A stretch of DNA of 64,000 bases from Suttonella sp. R2A3 (GCF_021513215.1 NZ_CP090975.1:1109501-1173500); one strand, 5' to 3'; positions 10,625-22,533 are shown, counted from the stretch's first letter. Numbers and translations are program-made. The notes: a model not told the origin generated them from the letters alone.

Positions 10625-10640
10625 GTGAGATAAATCTCAC
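10625..10640. promoter_or_regulatory. 16-bp palindrome upstream of rpsL
   Basis: GTGAGAT and ATCTCAC form perfect 7-base arms separated by AA. It lies about 100 bases before rpsL in the rpoC-rpsL gap. It could be an operator or a short RNA hairpin. I see no convincing -35/-10 pair placed to decide between these. Confidence 0.35.
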
Positions 10641-10706
10641 GCACATTGACACAAAAATGCACAACCCAAAGACATAAAGATGATAAAAATCAATACGTCA
10701 ATAAGT

Positions 10707-10732
10707 GATGCCCTAGCCAGAGGCAGGGCATC
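10707..10732 (-). terminator. hairpin after rpoC
   Basis: GATGCCCT (10707-10714) pairs with AGGGCATC (10725-10732), and the stem continues with GCC/GGC past one bulged A to a 3-base loop. It lies 22 bases after the rpoC stop. The T tract after it is weak (TTTTT only some 15 bases on), so termination may be partial and some reading into rpsL is possible. Confidence 0.55.
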
Positions 10733-10754
10733 ATAGGCGCTCTAAAGCGACTTG

Positions 10755-13700
10755 TCAAGCGTCGTCTTCTGTCGAAGAACTCACCTCAACGTCATCCGCT
10801 TCGCCATCCTCAGCGCTTGCTACACCCATGGTGAGCAAATTCTGCTCTTCCTGGCGCAAGCTTCGACGCTCTTGATGATAAGCAAGCCCCGTACCTGATG
10901 GGATCAAACGCCCAACAATCACGTTCTCTTTCAAACCATGCAGGTCATCGATGCTGCCATGAACGGCTGCTTCGGTGAGTACACGCGTGGTTTCCTGGAA
11001 TGATGCAGCAGAAACAAACGACTCGGTTGCCAACGACGCCTTAGTAATCCCCATCAATACAGGTTCATAACGCACCGGTAATTTACCGCTGGCTTGCAAC
11101 TGATCATTGACTTCGAGCACACGCTGGATATCAAGCTGCTCACCCTTAATCAAGGTTGATTCGCCTGCATCGCTAACTAATACTTTACGCAGCATTTGGC
11201 GCACGATGACTTCGATATGCTTGTCGTTGATCTTAACCCCTTGCAGGCGATAAACGTTTTGTACTTCTTTGACGATATGGGCCGCCAACTCGTGTACACC
11301 GCGCAAACGCAGGATGTCATGAGGTGTTGGTTCACCATCAGCGAGCAGCTCGCCTTGTTTGACCTGCTCACCCTCAAAGACATTCAAACGACGCCATTTC
11401 GGAATCAAAATCTCAAACGACTCACCGTCTTCACCAGTAATCACCAAACGTTGTTTGCCTTTGGTTTCTTTACCAAACGACACCACCCCGGTAATTTCTG
11501 CCAAAATCGCTGGCTCTTTCGGCTTACGCGCCTCAAAGAGATCAGCCACACGTGGCAAACCACCGGTGATATCGCCGGTTTTGCCCGATTCTTGTGGCAT
11601 ACGTGCTAATACGTCACCCACACGAATTTCTGCACCATCATTAATATTGATGATCGCGCCTGCTGGCAAGAAGTAGGTTACCGGTACATCCGAACCCGCC
11701 TGAGTGACCAGTTTGCCTTTTTTATCGACAAAATGGATCATCGGGCGCTTGTCTTTTGCCGCACTTGAGCGCTGCGTATTATCCATGACCGTTTGTACGG
11801 TCAAGCCCGTTTCCGGATCGGTTGAGCTTTGTACAGTCACGCCATCTTCGAAATCAGAAAACGTGGCAAAACCTTCAACCTCAGCCACGATCGGATGAGT
11901 ATGCGGATCCCAAGTCGCTAACGTCTGCCCTTGAGTGACGCTATCACCATCATTGATGTTTAACGTTGCCCCATAGGAGATCTTATAACGCTCACGCTCG
12001 TGACCATTTTTATCGATAATCGACAATTCACCACTACGTGAGATCGCAACCAGCTTACCGTCTTTATTAATCACGGTTTTGATGTTCGTCAAACGCGCTG
12101 TACCGTTAGTCTTCACCTCGATACTACCAATCGAAGCCGAGCTTTGTGCTGCCCCACCGATGTGGAACGTACGCATCGTCAACTGAGTACCTGGCTCACC
12201 GATCGATTGCGCGGCGATAACCCCAACCGACTCACCAACGTTCGCTTTATGGCCTCGGGCCAAGTCACGTCCGTAACACTGTGCACACACACCCTTGCGC
12301 GATTCACACGTAATGACGCTGCGTACCACAACACGGTCAACACCGGCATTTTCCAACACTTCAATTTCTTGTTCGCCGAGCAGCGTATCAGCCTCAAGCG
12401 CGACTTCACCGCTGTTGTGATCCATCACCGGCTCGGCTAACACACGGCCCAACACACGGTCCGAAAGCTTCTCGACCACGTCGCCGCCTTCAACAACCGC
12501 CTGGATTTCCAAACCAGCGCGAGTACCACAATCTTGTTCGTTAACCACCACATCTTGCGCGACATCGACCAAACGACGGGTCAAATACCCTGAGTTTGCG
12601 GTTTTCAACGCGGTATCGGCCAAACCTTTACGCGCACCGTGGGTAGAAATAAAGTACTGCAGAACGTTCAAACCTTCACGGAAGTTCGCAGTGATCGGCG
12701 TTTCGATGATTGAACCATCCGGCTTAGCCATCAAACCACGCATCCCAGCGAGCTGACGAATCTGCGCCGCGCTACCACGCGCCCCAGAATCAGCCATCAT
12801 AAACACCGAGTTAAACGAAGGCTGCTCAACTGTCTCGCCGTCTTTATTGGTGACTTCGATCTTGCCCAATTGACTCATCATCGCTTTCGCGACTTTGTCG
12901 TTGGTGCCTGACCAGATATCGATTACCTTGTTGTATTTCTCACCCTGGGTCAGCAAACCAGAATTATACTGGTGCTCGATGTCTTTAACTTCGTCTTCGG
13001 CTTTCTGCAAAATACCCGCTTTTTCATTTGGCACCACCATATCGGTCACCCCGATTGAGGTACCTGAACGGGTGGCGTAACGGAAACCGGTATACATCAA
13101 CTGGTCAGCCAAGATAACCGTTTCTTTCAAGCCGACTTGACGATAACAGGCGTTAATCAGCGCAGAAATGGCTTTTTTCACCATTGGCTTATCGATGAGC
13201 GCATACGGCAAACCTTTCGGCAGAATTTGTGAGAGAAGCGCACGACCAACCGTGGTTTCTACACGCTTCACATACGGCTCTTCAGCGTCGAAGAACTGCA
13301 AACGCACTTGTATTTTGGCCTGCAAAGCAACATGACCCGCTTGGTAAGCGCGCTCAACTTCATCAATATCGGCAAAGCGCATGCCTTCGCCTTTAGCATT
13401 GATACGCTCTCGAGTCATGTAATACAAACCAAGCACCACGTCTTGTGATGGCACGATAATTGGCTCACCGTTCGCAGGGGACAAGATGTTGTTCGAACTC
13501 ATCATCAATGCGCGCGCTTCGAGCTGCGCTTCGAGTGAGAGTGGTACGTGTACCGCCATCTGGTCACCATCGAAGTCAGCGTTAAACGCCGCACACACTA
13601 ATGGATGCAACTGGATCGCTTTACCTTCGATCAAAATCGGTTCAAATGCCTGGATACCCAAACGGTGCAAGGTTGGTGCACGGTTGAGCATCACTGGGTG

Positions 13701-14957
13701 CTCACGGATCACATATTCCAACGCATCCCAGACTTCCGGCTCATCACGTTCAACCATCAGCTTCGCTGCTTTGATTGTTGGCGCCTGATCTTTTTCGATC
13801 AACTGCTGGAAGATAAACGGCTTAAAGAGCTCCAATGCCATGCGTTTTGGCAGACCACATTGGTGCAAACGCAGAGTAGGACCAACCACAATCACCGAAC
13901 GGCCAGAATAATCCACCCGTTTACCGAGCAAGTTTTGACGGAAACGCCCTTGCTTACCTTTGATCATATCCGCCAAAGATTTCAACGGACGCTTGTTCGA
14001 GCCGGTCACAGTACGGCCACGACGACCATTATCGAGCAATGAATCTACGGCTTCTTGCAGCATGCGTTTTTCATTGCGCACGATGATATCCGGCGCAAAC
14101 AGCTCCAACAAACGCTTCAAACGGTTGTTACGGTTGATGACTCGACGATACAGATCGTTCAAATCTGAAGTTGCAAAACGTCCAGAATCCAACGGCACCA
14201 ACGGACGCAGATCCGGTGGCAATACTGGCAGGACTTCTAAAATCAGCCATTCTGGCTTATTGCCGGAAGCGTGCAACGCTTCCATCAACTTCAAGCGCTT
14301 AACAATACGCTTGCTCTTGGTTTCTGAATTGGTTTCCGCGAGCGCTTCACGCAAATCAGCGATTTCGGTTTCCAACTCCATATTCTTGAGAATATATTGG
14401 ATCGCTTCGGCGCCCATCATCGCTTTAAATTCGTGACCGTACTCTTCGAGCGCCTGAATGTAAGCCTCTTCAGTGAGTAACTGATTTTTCTCTAATGGCG
14501 TCATACCCGGATCGAGCACGATAAACGACTCGAAATAAAGCACACGTTCGATTTCACGTAAGGTCAAATCGAGCAACAAACCAATGCGTGATGGCAATGA
14601 TTTTAAGAACCAAATGTGTGCAACCGGAGTAGCTAAGTCGATATGACCCATACGCTCACGACGTACGCTCGATTTTGTGACTTCAACGCCACATTTCTCA
14701 CACACCACACCACGATGCTTCAAGCGCTTGTATTTACCACACAAACACTCGTAGTCTTTCATCGGGCCAAAAATTTTCGCGCAGAACAAACCGTCGCGTT
14801 CTGGTTTGAACGTGCGGTAATTGATCGTTTCCGGCTTCTTCACTTCACCATATGACCACGAACGGATCATATCTGGTGAGGCTAAACCGATGCGGATACG
14901 GTCAAAATCATCAGCGTCGTCTTGCGGTTTAAAAAAGCTAACCAAATCTTTCATCAT
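10755..14957 (-). CDS. rpoC: RNA polymerase subunit beta'
   Basis: 1400 residues, close to the usual gammaproteobacterial length. It contains the catalytic magnesium-binding motif NADFDGD (about residue 460), the N-terminal zinc ribbon (CLCG ... CEKCG, near residues 70-90), and the second zinc site with [13 protein letters not shown]. Two adjacent ATGs exist (14957 and 14954), and AGGTG fits either. It follows rpoB by 19 bases. No intein or split is seen. Confidence 0.98.
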   Translation of the reverse strand: MMKDLVSFFKPQDDADDFDRIRIGLASPDMIRSWSYGEVKKPETINYRTFKPERDGLFCAKIFGPMKDYECLCGKYKRLKHRGVVCEKCGVEVTKSSVRRERMGHIDLATPVAHIWFLKSLPSRIGLLLDLTLREIERVLYFESFIVLDPGMTPLEKNQLLTEEAYIQALEEYGHEFKAMMGAEAIQYILKNMELETEIADLREALAETNSETKSKRIVKRLKLMEALHASGNKPEWLILEVLPVLPPDLRPLVPLDSGRFATSDLNDLYRRVINRNNRLKRLLELFAPDIIVRNEKRMLQEAVDSLLDNGRRGRTVTGSNKRPLKSLADMIKGKQGRFRQNLLGKRVDYSGRSVIVVGPTLRLHQCGLPKRMALELFKPFIFQQLIEKDQAPTIKAAKLMVERDEPEVWDALEYVIREHPVMLNRAPTLHRLGIQAFEPILIEGKAIQLHPLVCAAFNADFDGDQMAVHVPLSLEAQLEARALMMSSNNILSPANGEPIIVPSQDVVLGLYYMTRERINAKGEGMRFADIDEVERAYQAGHVALQAKIQVRLQFFDAEEPYVKRVETTVGRALLSQILPKGLPYALIDKPMVKKAISALINACYRQVGLKETVILADQLMYTGFRYATRSGTSIGVTDMVVPNEKAGILQKAEDEVKDIEHQYNSGLLTQGEKYNKVIDIWSGTNDKVAKAMMSQLGKIEVTNKDGETVEQPSFNSVFMMADSGARGSAAQIRQLAGMRGLMAKPDGSIIETPITANFREGLNVLQYFISTHGARKGLADTALKTANSGYLTRRLVDVAQDVVVNEQDCGTRAGLEIQAVVEGGDVVEKLSDRVLGRVLAEPVMDHNSGEVALEADTLLGEQEIEVLENAGVDRVVVRSVITCESRKGVCAQCYGRDLARGHKANVGESVGVIAAQSIGEPGTQLTMRTFHIGGAAQSSASIGSIEVKTNGTARLTNIKTVINKDGKLVAISRSGELSIIDKNGHERERYKISYGATLNINDGDSVTQGQTLATWDPHTHPIVAEVEGFATFSDFEDGVTVQSSTDPETGLTVQTVMDNTQRSSAAKDKRPMIHFVDKKGKLVTQAGSDVPVTYFLPAGAIININDGAEIRVGDVLARMPQESGKTGDITGGLPRVADLFEARKPKEPAILAEITGVVSFGKETKGKQRLVITGEDGESFEILIPKWRRLNVFEGEQVKQGELLADGEPTPHDILRLRGVHELAAHIVKEVQNVYRLQGVKINDKHIEVIVRQMLRKVLVSDAGESTLIKGEQLDIQRVLEVNDQLQASGKLPVRYEPVLMGITKASLATESFVSAASFQETTRVLTEAAVHGSIDDLHGLKENVIVGRLIPSGTGLAYHQERRSLRQEEQNLLTMGVASAEDGEADDVEVSSSTEDDA

Positions 14958-14976
14958 GATTTCACCTACCTATCGG

Positions 14977-17900
14977 TTATTCTTGTTCAAGTTCAATGTT
15001 GATCCCCAAGGCTTTGATTTCCTTGGTTAATACATTGAACGATTCCGGCATACCCGGTTCAATTTTCAGGTTGCCGTCAACAATGTTCTTATACATCTTG
15101 GTACGACCTTCCACATCATCAGATTTCACTGTGAGCATTTCCTGCAAGGTGTACGACGCGCCATAAGCTTCCAGCGCCCACACTTCCATTTCCCCGAAGC
15201 GCTGACCACCGAATTGTGCACGACCACCAAGTGGCTGCTGGGTGACCAGTGAATAAGGTCCCGTTGAACGGGCGTGCATCTTATCATCAACCAAGTGGTT
15301 GAGCTTGAGCATATACATATAGCCTACAGTGACATCACGCTCAAACGCTTCACCAGTGCGACCATCATAGAGCTTGGTTTGCCCACTAATCGGCAGCCCG
15401 GCCAACTCAAGCATACGCTGCACTTCTGCTTCCTGCGCACCGTCAAACACCGGCGTCGCCATCGGCACACCGGCGCGTAAGTTTTCACACAACGCATTAA
15501 ATTCATCGTTTTTCAATGATTTTAAATTTTCGCGCTGGGTATCGTGGTTATACACCTGATCTAAATAGCCGCGCAGGTCTTTATTGCTCGCCTTTTCATC
15601 GAGCATCTTACCAATCTGCTGACCAATGCCGCGCGCTGCCCAGCCAAGGTGGGTTTCCAGCACCTGACCAATGTTCATTCGCGAAGGAACGCCCAATGGG
15701 TTAAGTACAATATCTACCGGTGTACCATCATCCATATATGGCATATCTTCCACCGGTACAATCATTGAGACCACACCTTTGTTCCCGTGGCGACCGGCCA
15801 TTTTATCGCCTGGTTGTAAGCGACGCTTAACCGCGAGATAGACTTTAACCATCTTCAACACGCCTGGCGCCAAATCATCGCCTTGGGCAAACTTGTTTTT
15901 CTTCTCTTCGTAGTAGTCTTGCAGCTCTTTCCGTTTTTCGACCAGCAACTGATGCATGCCATCAAGCTGTTCGTTGATCTCGTTGTCTTGCAAACGGATA
16001 TCGAACCACTGCTCTGGAGCCACTTCATCAAGCAACGCCTGATCAACCACATCGCCAGATTTACGCTTCGGTGCTTTCTTGACTTTCTGATCGAGCAACA
16101 AACGCGCCGCACGGTCTTGAATATCTTGTTCAAATACACGCAGGCGGTCTTTAATATCCTTAGCGATTGCCTCGATTTCCATATCTTCGATGTCTTGCGC
16201 ACGCTGGTCTTTTTCCACCCCATCACGGGTGTAGACGCGTACATCAACCACGGTACCGTCCATGCCGGTAGACACACGTAGCGAGGTATCTTTCACATCA
16301 GAGGCTTTCTCACCAAAAATCGCGCGCAGCAATTTTTCTTCTGGTGATTGTGAGCGCTCACCTTTCGGGGTCACTTTACCAACCAGGATATCGCCAGCAC
16401 GTACTTCCGCACCAATATGAACGATCCCTGTACCATCCAGTTTTGCTAACGCGCTTTCTTTAACGTTTGGAATATCGGCAGAAATTTCTTCAGGCCCAAG
16501 CTTAGTATCGCGCGCCACACAGGTTAATTCTTCAATATGAATGGTAGTGAAGCGATCTTCAGTCACCACACGCTCGGAAATCAAAATTGAGTCTTCGAAG
16601 TTGTAACCATTCCACGGCATGAATGCCACCAGCATGTTTTGCCCAAGCGCCAACTCACCGATATCGGTCGAAGGACCATCCGCGAGCACATCGCCACGCG
16701 CAACCACATCGCCCGGATTAACCAATGGTTTTTGGTTAATACAGGTGTTCTGGTTCGAGCGGGTGTACTTAGTAAGGTTATAAATATCAACCCCTAAACC
16801 ACCAGCTTGCACTTCATCATCATTGGCTTTAACCACAATCCGTGAAGAATCGACAGAATCGATGACCCCACCACGTTCAGCGCGCACCAATACGCCCGAA
16901 TCACTCGCCACCACACGTTCCATACCGGTACCAACCAAAGGTTTGTCCGCACGTAACGTTGGCACAGCCTGACGCTGCATGTTCGAGCCCATCAAAGCAC
17001 GGTTCGCATCGTCGTGCTCCAAGAATGGAATCAATGAAGCCGCTACCGAAACGATCTGCTTCGGTGAGACGTCCATATACTGGATACGATCTGGCGTTGA
17101 TAAGGTAAATTCGTTTTCCACACGGGTTGAGATCAACTCATCAACAAACGCGCCTTTGGCGTCCAAATGCGCATTCGCCTGAGCGATCACATATTTTGAT
17201 TCATCAATCGCTGAGAGGTACTCAATCTCGTTAGTTACCTTGCCATCAACCACTTTGCGATATGGGGTTTCCAAGAACCCATAATCGTTGGTTTTCGCAT
17301 AAACAGCGAGTGAGTTAATCAAACCGATGTTTGGCCCTTCTGGCGTTTCAATCGGACACAGGCGACCGTAGTGCGTTGGGTGCACGTCACGCACCTCAAA
17401 GCCTGCTCGCTCACGCGTCAAACCACCTGGGCCTAATGCTGAAATACGGCGCTTATGAGTGACTTCTGAGAGTGGGTTGTTTTGGTCCATAAACTGCGAG
17501 AGCTGTGATGAACCAAAGAATTCTTTAATCGCTGCGGCCACCGGCTTAGCATTGACCAGATCTTTCGGCGTCCAACCTTCAGTTTCAGCCTGAGTTAAGC
17601 GGTCTTTAACACTGCGCTCAAGACGAACCAAACCGATACGGAACGCGTTTTCAGCCATCTCGCCGACACAACGGATACGGCGGTTGCCTAAGTGGTCAAT
17701 ATCATCGACTGAGCCTGCACCGTCTTTAATCGCGATCAAGGTTTTGATCACATTAACGATGTCTTCTTTGCTCAATGTACCGCTACCTTCATCTGAAGGC
17801 AGGTCTAAGCGACGGTTGAACTTCATACGACCCACACGTGAAAGATCGTAGCGTTCTTCGTTAAAGAAGAGATTATCGAATAAGGTATCGGCCGCATCTT

Positions 17901-19050
17901 TGGTTGGTGGCTCGCCTGGGCGCATCATGCGATAAATTTCCGCGCGTGCTTCGAGCTCGCTGCTGGTTTCATCGCTGCGCAGGGTATCGGCAATATACGC
18001 ACCACGGTCCAAATCATTGACATACAGGGTTTTGAAGCTTTTCACGCCCAATTCAATAAAGCGCTCAAGGAATTCTTCGGTCAACTCGGTATTCGCCGCT
18101 AAAATCAGCTCACCAGTTTCTTTATCGACCAAGTCACTCGCAAGCACCTTGCCTTCTAAGAACGAGGTTGGCACGATCTGCTTAGTGACGCCTGCTTCTT
18201 CAAGCTTGCGTACGTGACGTGAGGTTATGCGTTTACCAGCCTCAACCAGCACATCTTTACCGGCTACAATATCAAACGCTGCCACTTCGCCTTTGAAATG
18301 CTCTGGCTCAAACGCCATTTCAAATTTACCCGTCTTGCTGATTTTGAATTGCTGTGCGTCAAAGAATTGGGTGAGGATTTCTTCGCTGCTGTAGCCTAAT
18401 GCACGCAGCAAAATAGTCACCGGCAACTTACGGCGGCGGTCAATACGACAATGCAGTAAGTCTTTAGCGTCAAACTCAAAATCCAACCATGAACCACGGT
18501 AAGGAATTACACGTGCGTTGAATAGTAATTTACCTGAGCTGTGGCTGGTGCCTTTATCATGGTCAAAGAACACCCCTGGTGAGCGGTGCAACTGAGACAC
18601 GATCACGCGCTCAGTACCGTTGATGATGAAGGTACCGTTGTCGGTCATCAATGGGATTTCACCCATATAGACAGAATCCGACTCGATCACTTGCTTGAGT
18701 TTTTTCTTGGTGGAGTTTTTATCGTAGATCGCCAACTGCATACGCACACGCAAAGGCGAAGCAAAAGTTACGCCGCGCAACTGACATTCGCGCGCTTCAA
18801 ACTCTGGTTTACCGAGATCATACCCACTGTAGCGGAGCTCAACCATGCTATTGTGGCTGATGATTGGGAAGATCGAGCGAAAGGCTTCTTCCAAACCAAT
18901 TTCATCACGGGTTTGTGCGGTTTTGTTCTGCTGCAAAAAACCGTGATAAGAGTCGAGCTGCATGGAAAGCAAATACGGTGTTTCCAATACGGTAGGACGC
19001 TTACTAAAATTTTTACGGATGCGTTTCTTATCGGTAAACGAATAAGTCAT
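14977..19050 (-). CDS. rpoB: RNA polymerase subunit beta
   Basis: A 1357-residue subunit forming the catalytic cleft with beta'. It starts [18 protein letters not shown]. The rifampicin region reads [20 protein letters not shown] then [11 protein letters not shown], so the positions usually mutated in resistance (the Asp, His and Ser of this block) are wild type. It is separated from rplL by a 227-base gap with two inverted repeats. Confidence 0.98.
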   Translation of the reverse strand: MTYSFTDKKRIRKNFSKRPTVLETPYLLSMQLDSYHGFLQQNKTAQTRDEIGLEEAFRSIFPIISHNSMVELRYSGYDLGKPEFEARECQLRGVTFASPLRVRMQLAIYDKNSTKKKLKQVIESDSVYMGEIPLMTDNGTFIINGTERVIVSQLHRSPGVFFDHDKGTSHSSGKLLFNARVIPYRGSWLDFEFDAKDLLHCRIDRRRKLPVTILLRALGYSSEEILTQFFDAQQFKISKTGKFEMAFEPEHFKGEVAAFDIVAGKDVLVEAGKRITSRHVRKLEEAGVTKQIVPTSFLEGKVLASDLVDKETGELILAANTELTEEFLERFIELGVKSFKTLYVNDLDRGAYIADTLRSDETSSELEARAEIYRMMRPGEPPTKDAADTLFDNLFFNEERYDLSRVGRMKFNRRLDLPSDEGSGTLSKEDIVNVIKTLIAIKDGAGSVDDIDHLGNRRIRCVGEMAENAFRIGLVRLERSVKDRLTQAETEGWTPKDLVNAKPVAAAIKEFFGSSQLSQFMDQNNPLSEVTHKRRISALGPGGLTRERAGFEVRDVHPTHYGRLCPIETPEGPNIGLINSLAVYAKTNDYGFLETPYRKVVDGKVTNEIEYLSAIDESKYVIAQANAHLDAKGAFVDELISTRVENEFTLSTPDRIQYMDVSPKQIVSVAASLIPFLEHDDANRALMGSNMQRQAVPTLRADKPLVGTGMERVVASDSGVLVRAERGGVIDSVDSSRIVVKANDDEVQAGGLGVDIYNLTKYTRSNQNTCINQKPLVNPGDVVARGDVLADGPSTDIGELALGQNMLVAFMPWNGYNFEDSILISERVVTEDRFTTIHIEELTCVARDTKLGPEEISADIPNVKESALAKLDGTGIVHIGAEVRAGDILVGKVTPKGERSQSPEEKLLRAIFGEKASDVKDTSLRVSTGMDGTVVDVRVYTRDGVEKDQRAQDIEDMEIEAIAKDIKDRLRVFEQDIQDRAARLLLDQKVKKAPKRKSGDVVDQALLDEVAPEQWFDIRLQDNEINEQLDGMHQLLVEKRKELQDYYEEKKNKFAQGDDLAPGVLKMVKVYLAVKRRLQPGDKMAGRHGNKGVVSMIVPVEDMPYMDDGTPVDIVLNPLGVPSRMNIGQVLETHLGWAARGIGQQIGKMLDEKASNKDLRGYLDQVYNHDTQRENLKSLKNDEFNALCENLRAGVPMATPVFDGAQEAEVQRMLELAGLPISGQTKLYDGRTGEAFERDVTVGYMYMLKLNHLVDDKMHARSTGPYSLVTQQPLGGRAQFGGQRFGEMEVWALEAYGASYTLQEMLTVKSDDVEGRTKMYKNIVDGNLKIEPGMPESFNVLTKEIKALGINIELEQE

Positions 19051-19122
19051 GTGACAATTACCTCGAGCGTCTGAGCGCCAGTGGGCGCGGGGTTAATACA
19101 ATGAAGGTGAGCGTTGATACGC

Positions 19123-19161
19123 ATGCCAATCAACATAAATAAAGCTAATGTGGATTGGCAT
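19123..19161 (-). promoter_or_regulatory. hairpin in the rplL-rpoB gap (possible RNase III site)
   Basis: ATGCCAATC (19123-19131) pairs perfectly with GATTGGCAT (19153-19161). After one mismatch ACAT pairs with ATGT, leaving an 11-base AT-rich loop. No T tract follows. In enteric bacteria the rplL-rpoB spacer carries an RNase III-cut hairpin. The position matches, but the function is inferred. Confidence 0.5.
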
Positions 19162-19188
19162 AAGCACCGCAAAGACGCGAAAAGGGCG

Positions 19189-19220
19189 CTCGCTCAAAGC
19201 CACGAGGGCGAAAGAGCGAG
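19189..19220 (-). terminator. weak attenuator-like hairpin after rplL
   Basis: CTCGCTC (19189-19195) pairs with GAGCGAG (19214-19220) over an 18-base loop, followed in the transcribed direction by CGCCCTTTT. It could act as the partial terminator that lowers rpoBC relative to rplJL in other bacteria. The long loop makes it uncertain. Confidence 0.3.
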
Positions 19221-19277
19221 AACCCGTTAAGTATTAACGCTTAGCGCGTAACACTTTGTGCGTCAGATGACGGCCGA

Positions 19278-19655
19278 TCACTTAAGTTCGGCTTTAGCAC
19301 CTGCTTCTTCAAGTTGTGCTTTAATCTTGTCAGCTTCTTCTTTTTCAACGCCTTCTTTCAGGGTTGAAGGTGCGTCATCAACTGCTGCTTTAGCTTCTTT
19401 CAAGCCCAAGCCAGTGATTGCACGAACCGCTTTGATAACGGCTACTTTATTAGCGCCGGCATCAGCCAAGATTACGTCAAACTCAGTTTGCTCAGCAGCA
19501 GCTGCGCCAGCGTCGCCAGCAGCAGCAGGAGCCGCTGCAACAGCCGCAGCCGCAGTAACGCCAAACTTCTCTTCCATTGCTGAAATCAAATCAACAACGT
19601 CCATTACAGTCATCTCAGAAATGGCATTCAAGATGTCTTCTTTTGCAATCGCCAT
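19278..19655 (-). CDS. rplL: 50S ribosomal protein L7/L12
   Basis: A 125-residue stalk protein that recruits translation factors. The N-terminal dimerisation domain starts [15 protein letters not shown]. An Ala-rich hinge (about residues 35-52) follows, then the C-terminal domain with [20 protein letters not shown]. It lies 52 bases after rplJ. It has the usual acidic, Ala-rich composition. Confidence 0.98.
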   Translation of the reverse strand: MAIAKEDILNAISEMTVMDVVDLISAMEEKFGVTAAAAVAAAPAAAGDAGAAAAEQTEFDVILADAGANKVAVIKAVRAITGLGLKEAKAAVDDAPSTLKEGVEKEEADKIKAQLEEAGAKAELK

Positions 19656-19707
19656 ATCAATTACTCCAAATAAAAATGTTTAAACTGTTAAAAATACCCA
19701 ACGACGC

Positions 19708-20244
19708 TTACGCCGCTTCCTTACTTTGGCGAACCGCCTCAACTGTGCGTACCAATTTACCTGGCACCTCGTTGAGGGTGCGAGCGAACTTATCAAGCGG
19801 CGCACGCATACAAGCCATAAGAAGAGCAATCGCTTCGTCTTTGGTCGGCAGCTTCGCCAAACGATCAAGTTCAGAACCCGGCATCACTTCCCCGGAAACA
19901 CTCAAGAATTTAACAATTGCCTTGTCAACCTTGTCGTTTTCCTTGAGGAAATCGCGCCACAAACGCGCAGCAGAGCCAGGGTCTTCTTGCGAAAACGCCA
20001 GCACCAAAGGACCAACTAACTGATCAGCAACAACGCTGAATTCAGTGTCGGCCAAAGCGCGCTTAGCCAGGGTATTTTTAACCACACGCAGATAAACGCC
20101 GGTTTCGCGAGCACGCGCATGTAAGTCGGTCATCTGAAGCACGGACAGACCGTGGTATTCAGTGGCAACTAAAGCATGAGCGTTAGAAGCAATGTCATTA
20201 ACTTCGCTAACAACGGCTTTTTTGCTGGTTAAATTTAATCCCAT
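19708..20244 (-). CDS. rplJ: 50S ribosomal protein L10
   Basis: A 178-residue stalk base that anchors L7/L12 dimers through its C-terminal helix. I choose the ATG at 20244 (MGLNLTSKKAVVSEVND), which has AAGGAG 6-7 bases upstream. The frame is open 14 codons further, but that part reads into the L10 leader and has no site. L10 is expected to regulate rplJL by binding the leader just upstream. Confidence 0.96.
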   Translation of the reverse strand: MGLNLTSKKAVVSEVNDIASNAHALVATEYHGLSVLQMTDLHARARETGVYLRVVKNTLAKRALADTEFSVVADQLVGPLVLAFSQEDPGSAARLWRDFLKENDKVDKAIVKFLSVSGEVMPGSELDRLAKLPTKDEAIALLMACMRAPLDKFARTLNEVPGKLVRTVEAVRQSKEAA

Positions 20245-20264
20245 TCCACACTCCTTAAGGTGAG

Positions 20265-20400
20265 ATCGGGTTACCCTTATCTGCATAACCTAAGTTATAC
20301 AGCCCTTGGTATAGCCATGTTTCAGATAACTGAAGCTGACCTACCATCTATGCAGGAAATTAAGCGGTTAAGCACCTGCAGTCTTTGACGATAGCTGCGG
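20265..20400 (-). promoter_or_regulatory. ribosomal protein L10 leader (autoregulatory mRNA)
   Basis: The 209-base rplA-rplJ gap contains, on the minus strand, GACTGCAGGTGCTTAACCG followed by TTAATTTCCTGCATAGATGG. This closely resembles the kink-turn part of the L10 leader I know from enteric bacteria (GCAGG pairing with CCTGC). The L10-L12 complex binds such leaders to repress rplJL. The boundaries given are approximate. Confidence 0.7.
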
Positions 20401-20424
20401 CTGCAGCCATCCAAAGATCGGTTG

Positions 20425-20446
20425 TGTGCTGAGGTGTCTCAGCACA
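20425..20446 (-). promoter_or_regulatory. hairpin just after rplA
   Basis: A perfect 9-bp inverted repeat, TGTGCTGAG (20425-20433) with CTCAGCACA (20438-20446), and a 4-base loop, starting 8 bases after the rplA stop. There is no T tract in the transcribed direction. It may be a processing or stability element, or a structural part of the L10 leader. Confidence 0.5.
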
Positions 20447-20453
20447 AAATTCA

Positions 20454-21149
20454 TTAAGCGTCTAACTCTGAAGTATCGATGCTGACCCCAGGGCCCATCG
20501 TGGTTGACAGAGACGCTTTCTTCAAATAAACCCCTTTTGCAGCAGCTGGACGCAGTTTATTAACCTCTGCTACCAACGCTCTGAGGTTCTCAGCCAGTTT
20601 GGCTTCATCAAAATCTGCTTTACCGATAATGGCGTGTACAACCCCACCTTTATCCGCACGGAAACGTACTTGACCGGCTTTAGCATTGGTCACTGCAGTG
20701 CCCACATCAGGGGTTACGGTGCCAACTTTAGGGTTAGGCATTAAGCCTTTAGGCCCTAAGATTTGCCCTAACTGACCAACCACACGCATCGCTGCTGGTT
20801 CAGCAATCACTACGTCAAAGTCGCTACGACCGCCTTTGATTTCATCGGCCAATTCGTCCATACCAACGATGTCCGCACCAGCAGCTTTAGCCGCTTCAGC
20901 GTTGTCGTTTTGCGCGAATACAGCCACACGAACGGTTTTACCCGTGCCGTTTGGTAATACGGCAGCACCACGAACCACTTGGTCTGATTTACGTGGGTCG
21001 ATGCCTAAGTTAATGCTTACATCAACAGATTCAACAAATTTGACGCTAGAGATTTCTTTAAGCAGGCTAAGCGCTTCATTCACACCATAAACTTTGCCAG
21101 CTTCTACTTTTTCGCGGTAGTTTTTTACGCGTTTGCTCAATTTTGCCAT
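20454..21149 (-). CDS. rplA: 50S ribosomal protein L1
   Basis: A 231-residue protein that forms the mobile L1 stalk and helps release E-site tRNA. It starts [16 protein letters not shown] and carries the signature [20 protein letters not shown]. It is the known repressor of rplKA in other bacteria. It lies 3 bases after rplK. Confidence 0.97.
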   Translation of the reverse strand: MAKLSKRVKNYREKVEAGKVYGVNEALSLLKEISSVKFVESVDVSINLGIDPRKSDQVVRGAAVLPNGTGKTVRVAVFAQNDNAEAAKAAGADIVGMDELADEIKGGRSDFDVVIAEPAAMRVVGQLGQILGPKGLMPNPKVGTVTPDVGTAVTNAKAGQVRFRADKGGVVHAIIGKADFDEAKLAENLRALVAEVNKLRPAAAKGVYLKKASLSTTMGPGVSIDTSELDA

Positions 21150-21152
21150 GGA

Positions 21153-21581
21153 TTAACCCTCTACATTCAAGCCCATCGCGCGCGCACTACCAGCGATAGT
21201 ACGAACGGCTGCATCCATATCGGCTGCAGTCAGGTCAGGTTTTTTCAGTTCAACAATTTCTTCGAGTTGTGCGCGGGTCACTGTACCGACTTTTTCGGTA
21301 TTTGGACGACCACTACCCGACTTGATGCCTGCAGCTTTTTTCAACAAATAAGCAGCTGGTGGGGTTTTACTGATGAAGGTAAAGCTACGATCACTATAAA
21401 CGGTGATCACAACCGGAATCGGCATACCCGCTTCTAATTGCTGGGTTTCCGCGTTAAATGCTTTACAAAATTCCATGATATTCACACCATGCTGACCCAG
21501 AGCAGGACCAACCGGTGGTGATGGATTCGCTTTGCCTGCAGGGATCTGCAGTTTGATATAGCCTGTAATTTTCTTAGCCAT
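21153..21581 (-). CDS. rplK: 50S ribosomal protein L11
   Basis: A 142-residue protein of the GTPase-associated centre, needed for RelA activation and the target region of thiostrepton. It starts [20 protein letters not shown] and carries [19 protein letters not shown]. It follows nusG by 41 bases, and that gap holds a candidate L1-binding hairpin. Confidence 0.97.
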   Translation of the reverse strand: MAKKITGYIKLQIPAGKANPSPPVGPALGQHGVNIMEFCKAFNAETQQLEAGMPIPVVITVYSDRSFTFISKTPPAAYLLKKAAGIKSGSGRPNTEKVGTVTRAQLEEIVELKKPDLTAADMDAAVRTIAGSARAMGLNVEG

Positions 21582-21595
21582 GTTTTCTCCTTAAT

Positions 21596-21620
21596 GGGTG
21601 CAAGCGCCTTTCGGCTCCCC
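21596..21620 (-). promoter_or_regulatory. candidate L1-binding site before rplK
   Basis: On the minus strand GGGGAGCC, a GAAA loop, and GGCG then CTTGCACCC form an inner GCC/GGC stem, an asymmetric internal loop and an outer GGG/CCC stem. It lies 15 bases before the rplK start, where L1 represses rplKA in enteric bacteria. The assignment is by position and general shape. Confidence 0.4.
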
Positions 21621-21622
21621 TG

Positions 21623-22159
21623 TTACACATCTTTCTCGACTTGGTGGAATTCCAAATCGACAGGTGTCGGACGCCCAAAGATGAGCACCGACACTTTCAG
21701 GCGGCTTTTTTCGTAGTGCACTTCTTCAACCGTGCCGATAAATTCAGCAAACGGCCCATCAATAATGCGTACTTCTTCGCCAACCTCAAATAAGGTTTTC
21801 GGACGTGGTTTCTCCACACCCTCTTCAATACGACGCATGATCGCGTCGACTTCATGCTGGGCAATCGGCGCCGGCTTTTCTGCCGTACCGCCCACAAACC
21901 CGGAAACTTTGCTGATGCTACGTACGACATGCCAAGTGGTCTCGTTCATGTCCATTTCTAACAACACATAGCCAGGAAAGAACTTACGCTGTGAGCTGCG
22001 TTTTTTGCCTTCCTTCATCTCCACCACTTCTTCTGATGGAATGAGAATCTCACCAAAGCTTTCCTGCAAGCCTTCTCGTTCGATTCGCTCGATTAGTGCA
22101 CGTTTAACATGCTGCTCAAATTGCGAATACGTTTGTAATACATACCATGCTTTAGCCAT
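21623..22159 (-). CDS. nusG: transcription elongation/antitermination factor NusG
   Basis: 178 residues. The NGN domain starts [20 protein letters not shown] and the C-terminal KOW domain carries [20 protein letters not shown] (about residues 124-143). NusG couples RNA polymerase to Rho or to S10/ribosome. The start at 22159 overlaps the secE stop by one base (TAATG). An upstream frame extension has no site. Confidence 0.97.
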   Translation of the reverse strand: MAKAWYVLQTYSQFEQHVKRALIERIEREGLQESFGEILIPSEEVVEMKEGKKRSSQRKFFPGYVLLEMDMNETTWHVVRSISKVSGFVGGTAEKPAPIAQHEVDAIMRRIEEGVEKPRPKTLFEVGEEVRIIDGPFAEFIGTVEEVHYEKSRLKVSVLIFGRPTPVDLEFHQVEKDV

Positions 22160-22533
22160 TACATAATCCCACGAATAATCAGCGCCAAGAACCAATCAAT
22201 AATACTGAGGAAGATCGCAAAAACTGCGACAATCGCCAGCACCATCAGTGTGGCTTTAACAGCCTCATCTTTGGTTGGCCAATGCAACTTACGCCACTCG
22301 ATTCGCGCCCCTTTAAACAAAGACAGGATCTTCGAGCGATAGCCAGTCAACCACAAGCAACCTGCAGCCAACAGCAACGCAACCAAAACAACGCCAAAGC
22401 GCACATACCACGCTTCAGCGGCTAAAAACATAGAATCGATTAAATAAAACCCGCCCAAAAAGAACAGCACAGCCAATGCCGTGAACAGTCCATCTAAGGG
22501 TTTCTTTTTAACCTGTAGAGGTGATTGCTGCAT
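22159..22533 (-). CDS. secE: preprotein translocase subunit SecE
   Basis: A 124-residue inner-membrane subunit that clamps SecY. I choose the ATG at 22533 ([15 protein letters not shown]). The upstream frame runs into tRNA-Trp, whose 3' end is only 15 bases away. Three membrane segments are visible (about residues 15-35, 40-60 and 95-120), as in the three-helix gammaproteobacterial form. The conserved cytoplasmic stretch [18 protein letters not shown] precedes the last helix. Confidence 0.95.
   Translation of the reverse strand: MQQSPLQVKKKPLDGLFTALAVLFFLGGFYLIDSMFLAAEAWYVRFGVVLVALLLAAGCLWLTGYRSKILSLFKGARIEWRKLHWPTKDEAVKATLMVLAIVAVFAIFLSIIDWFLALIIRGIM

Noticed and set aside
10755-19050. Inteins or resistance changes in rpoB/rpoC
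   Set aside because: Both proteins have ordinary lengths with continuous motifs, and the rifampicin block is wild type.
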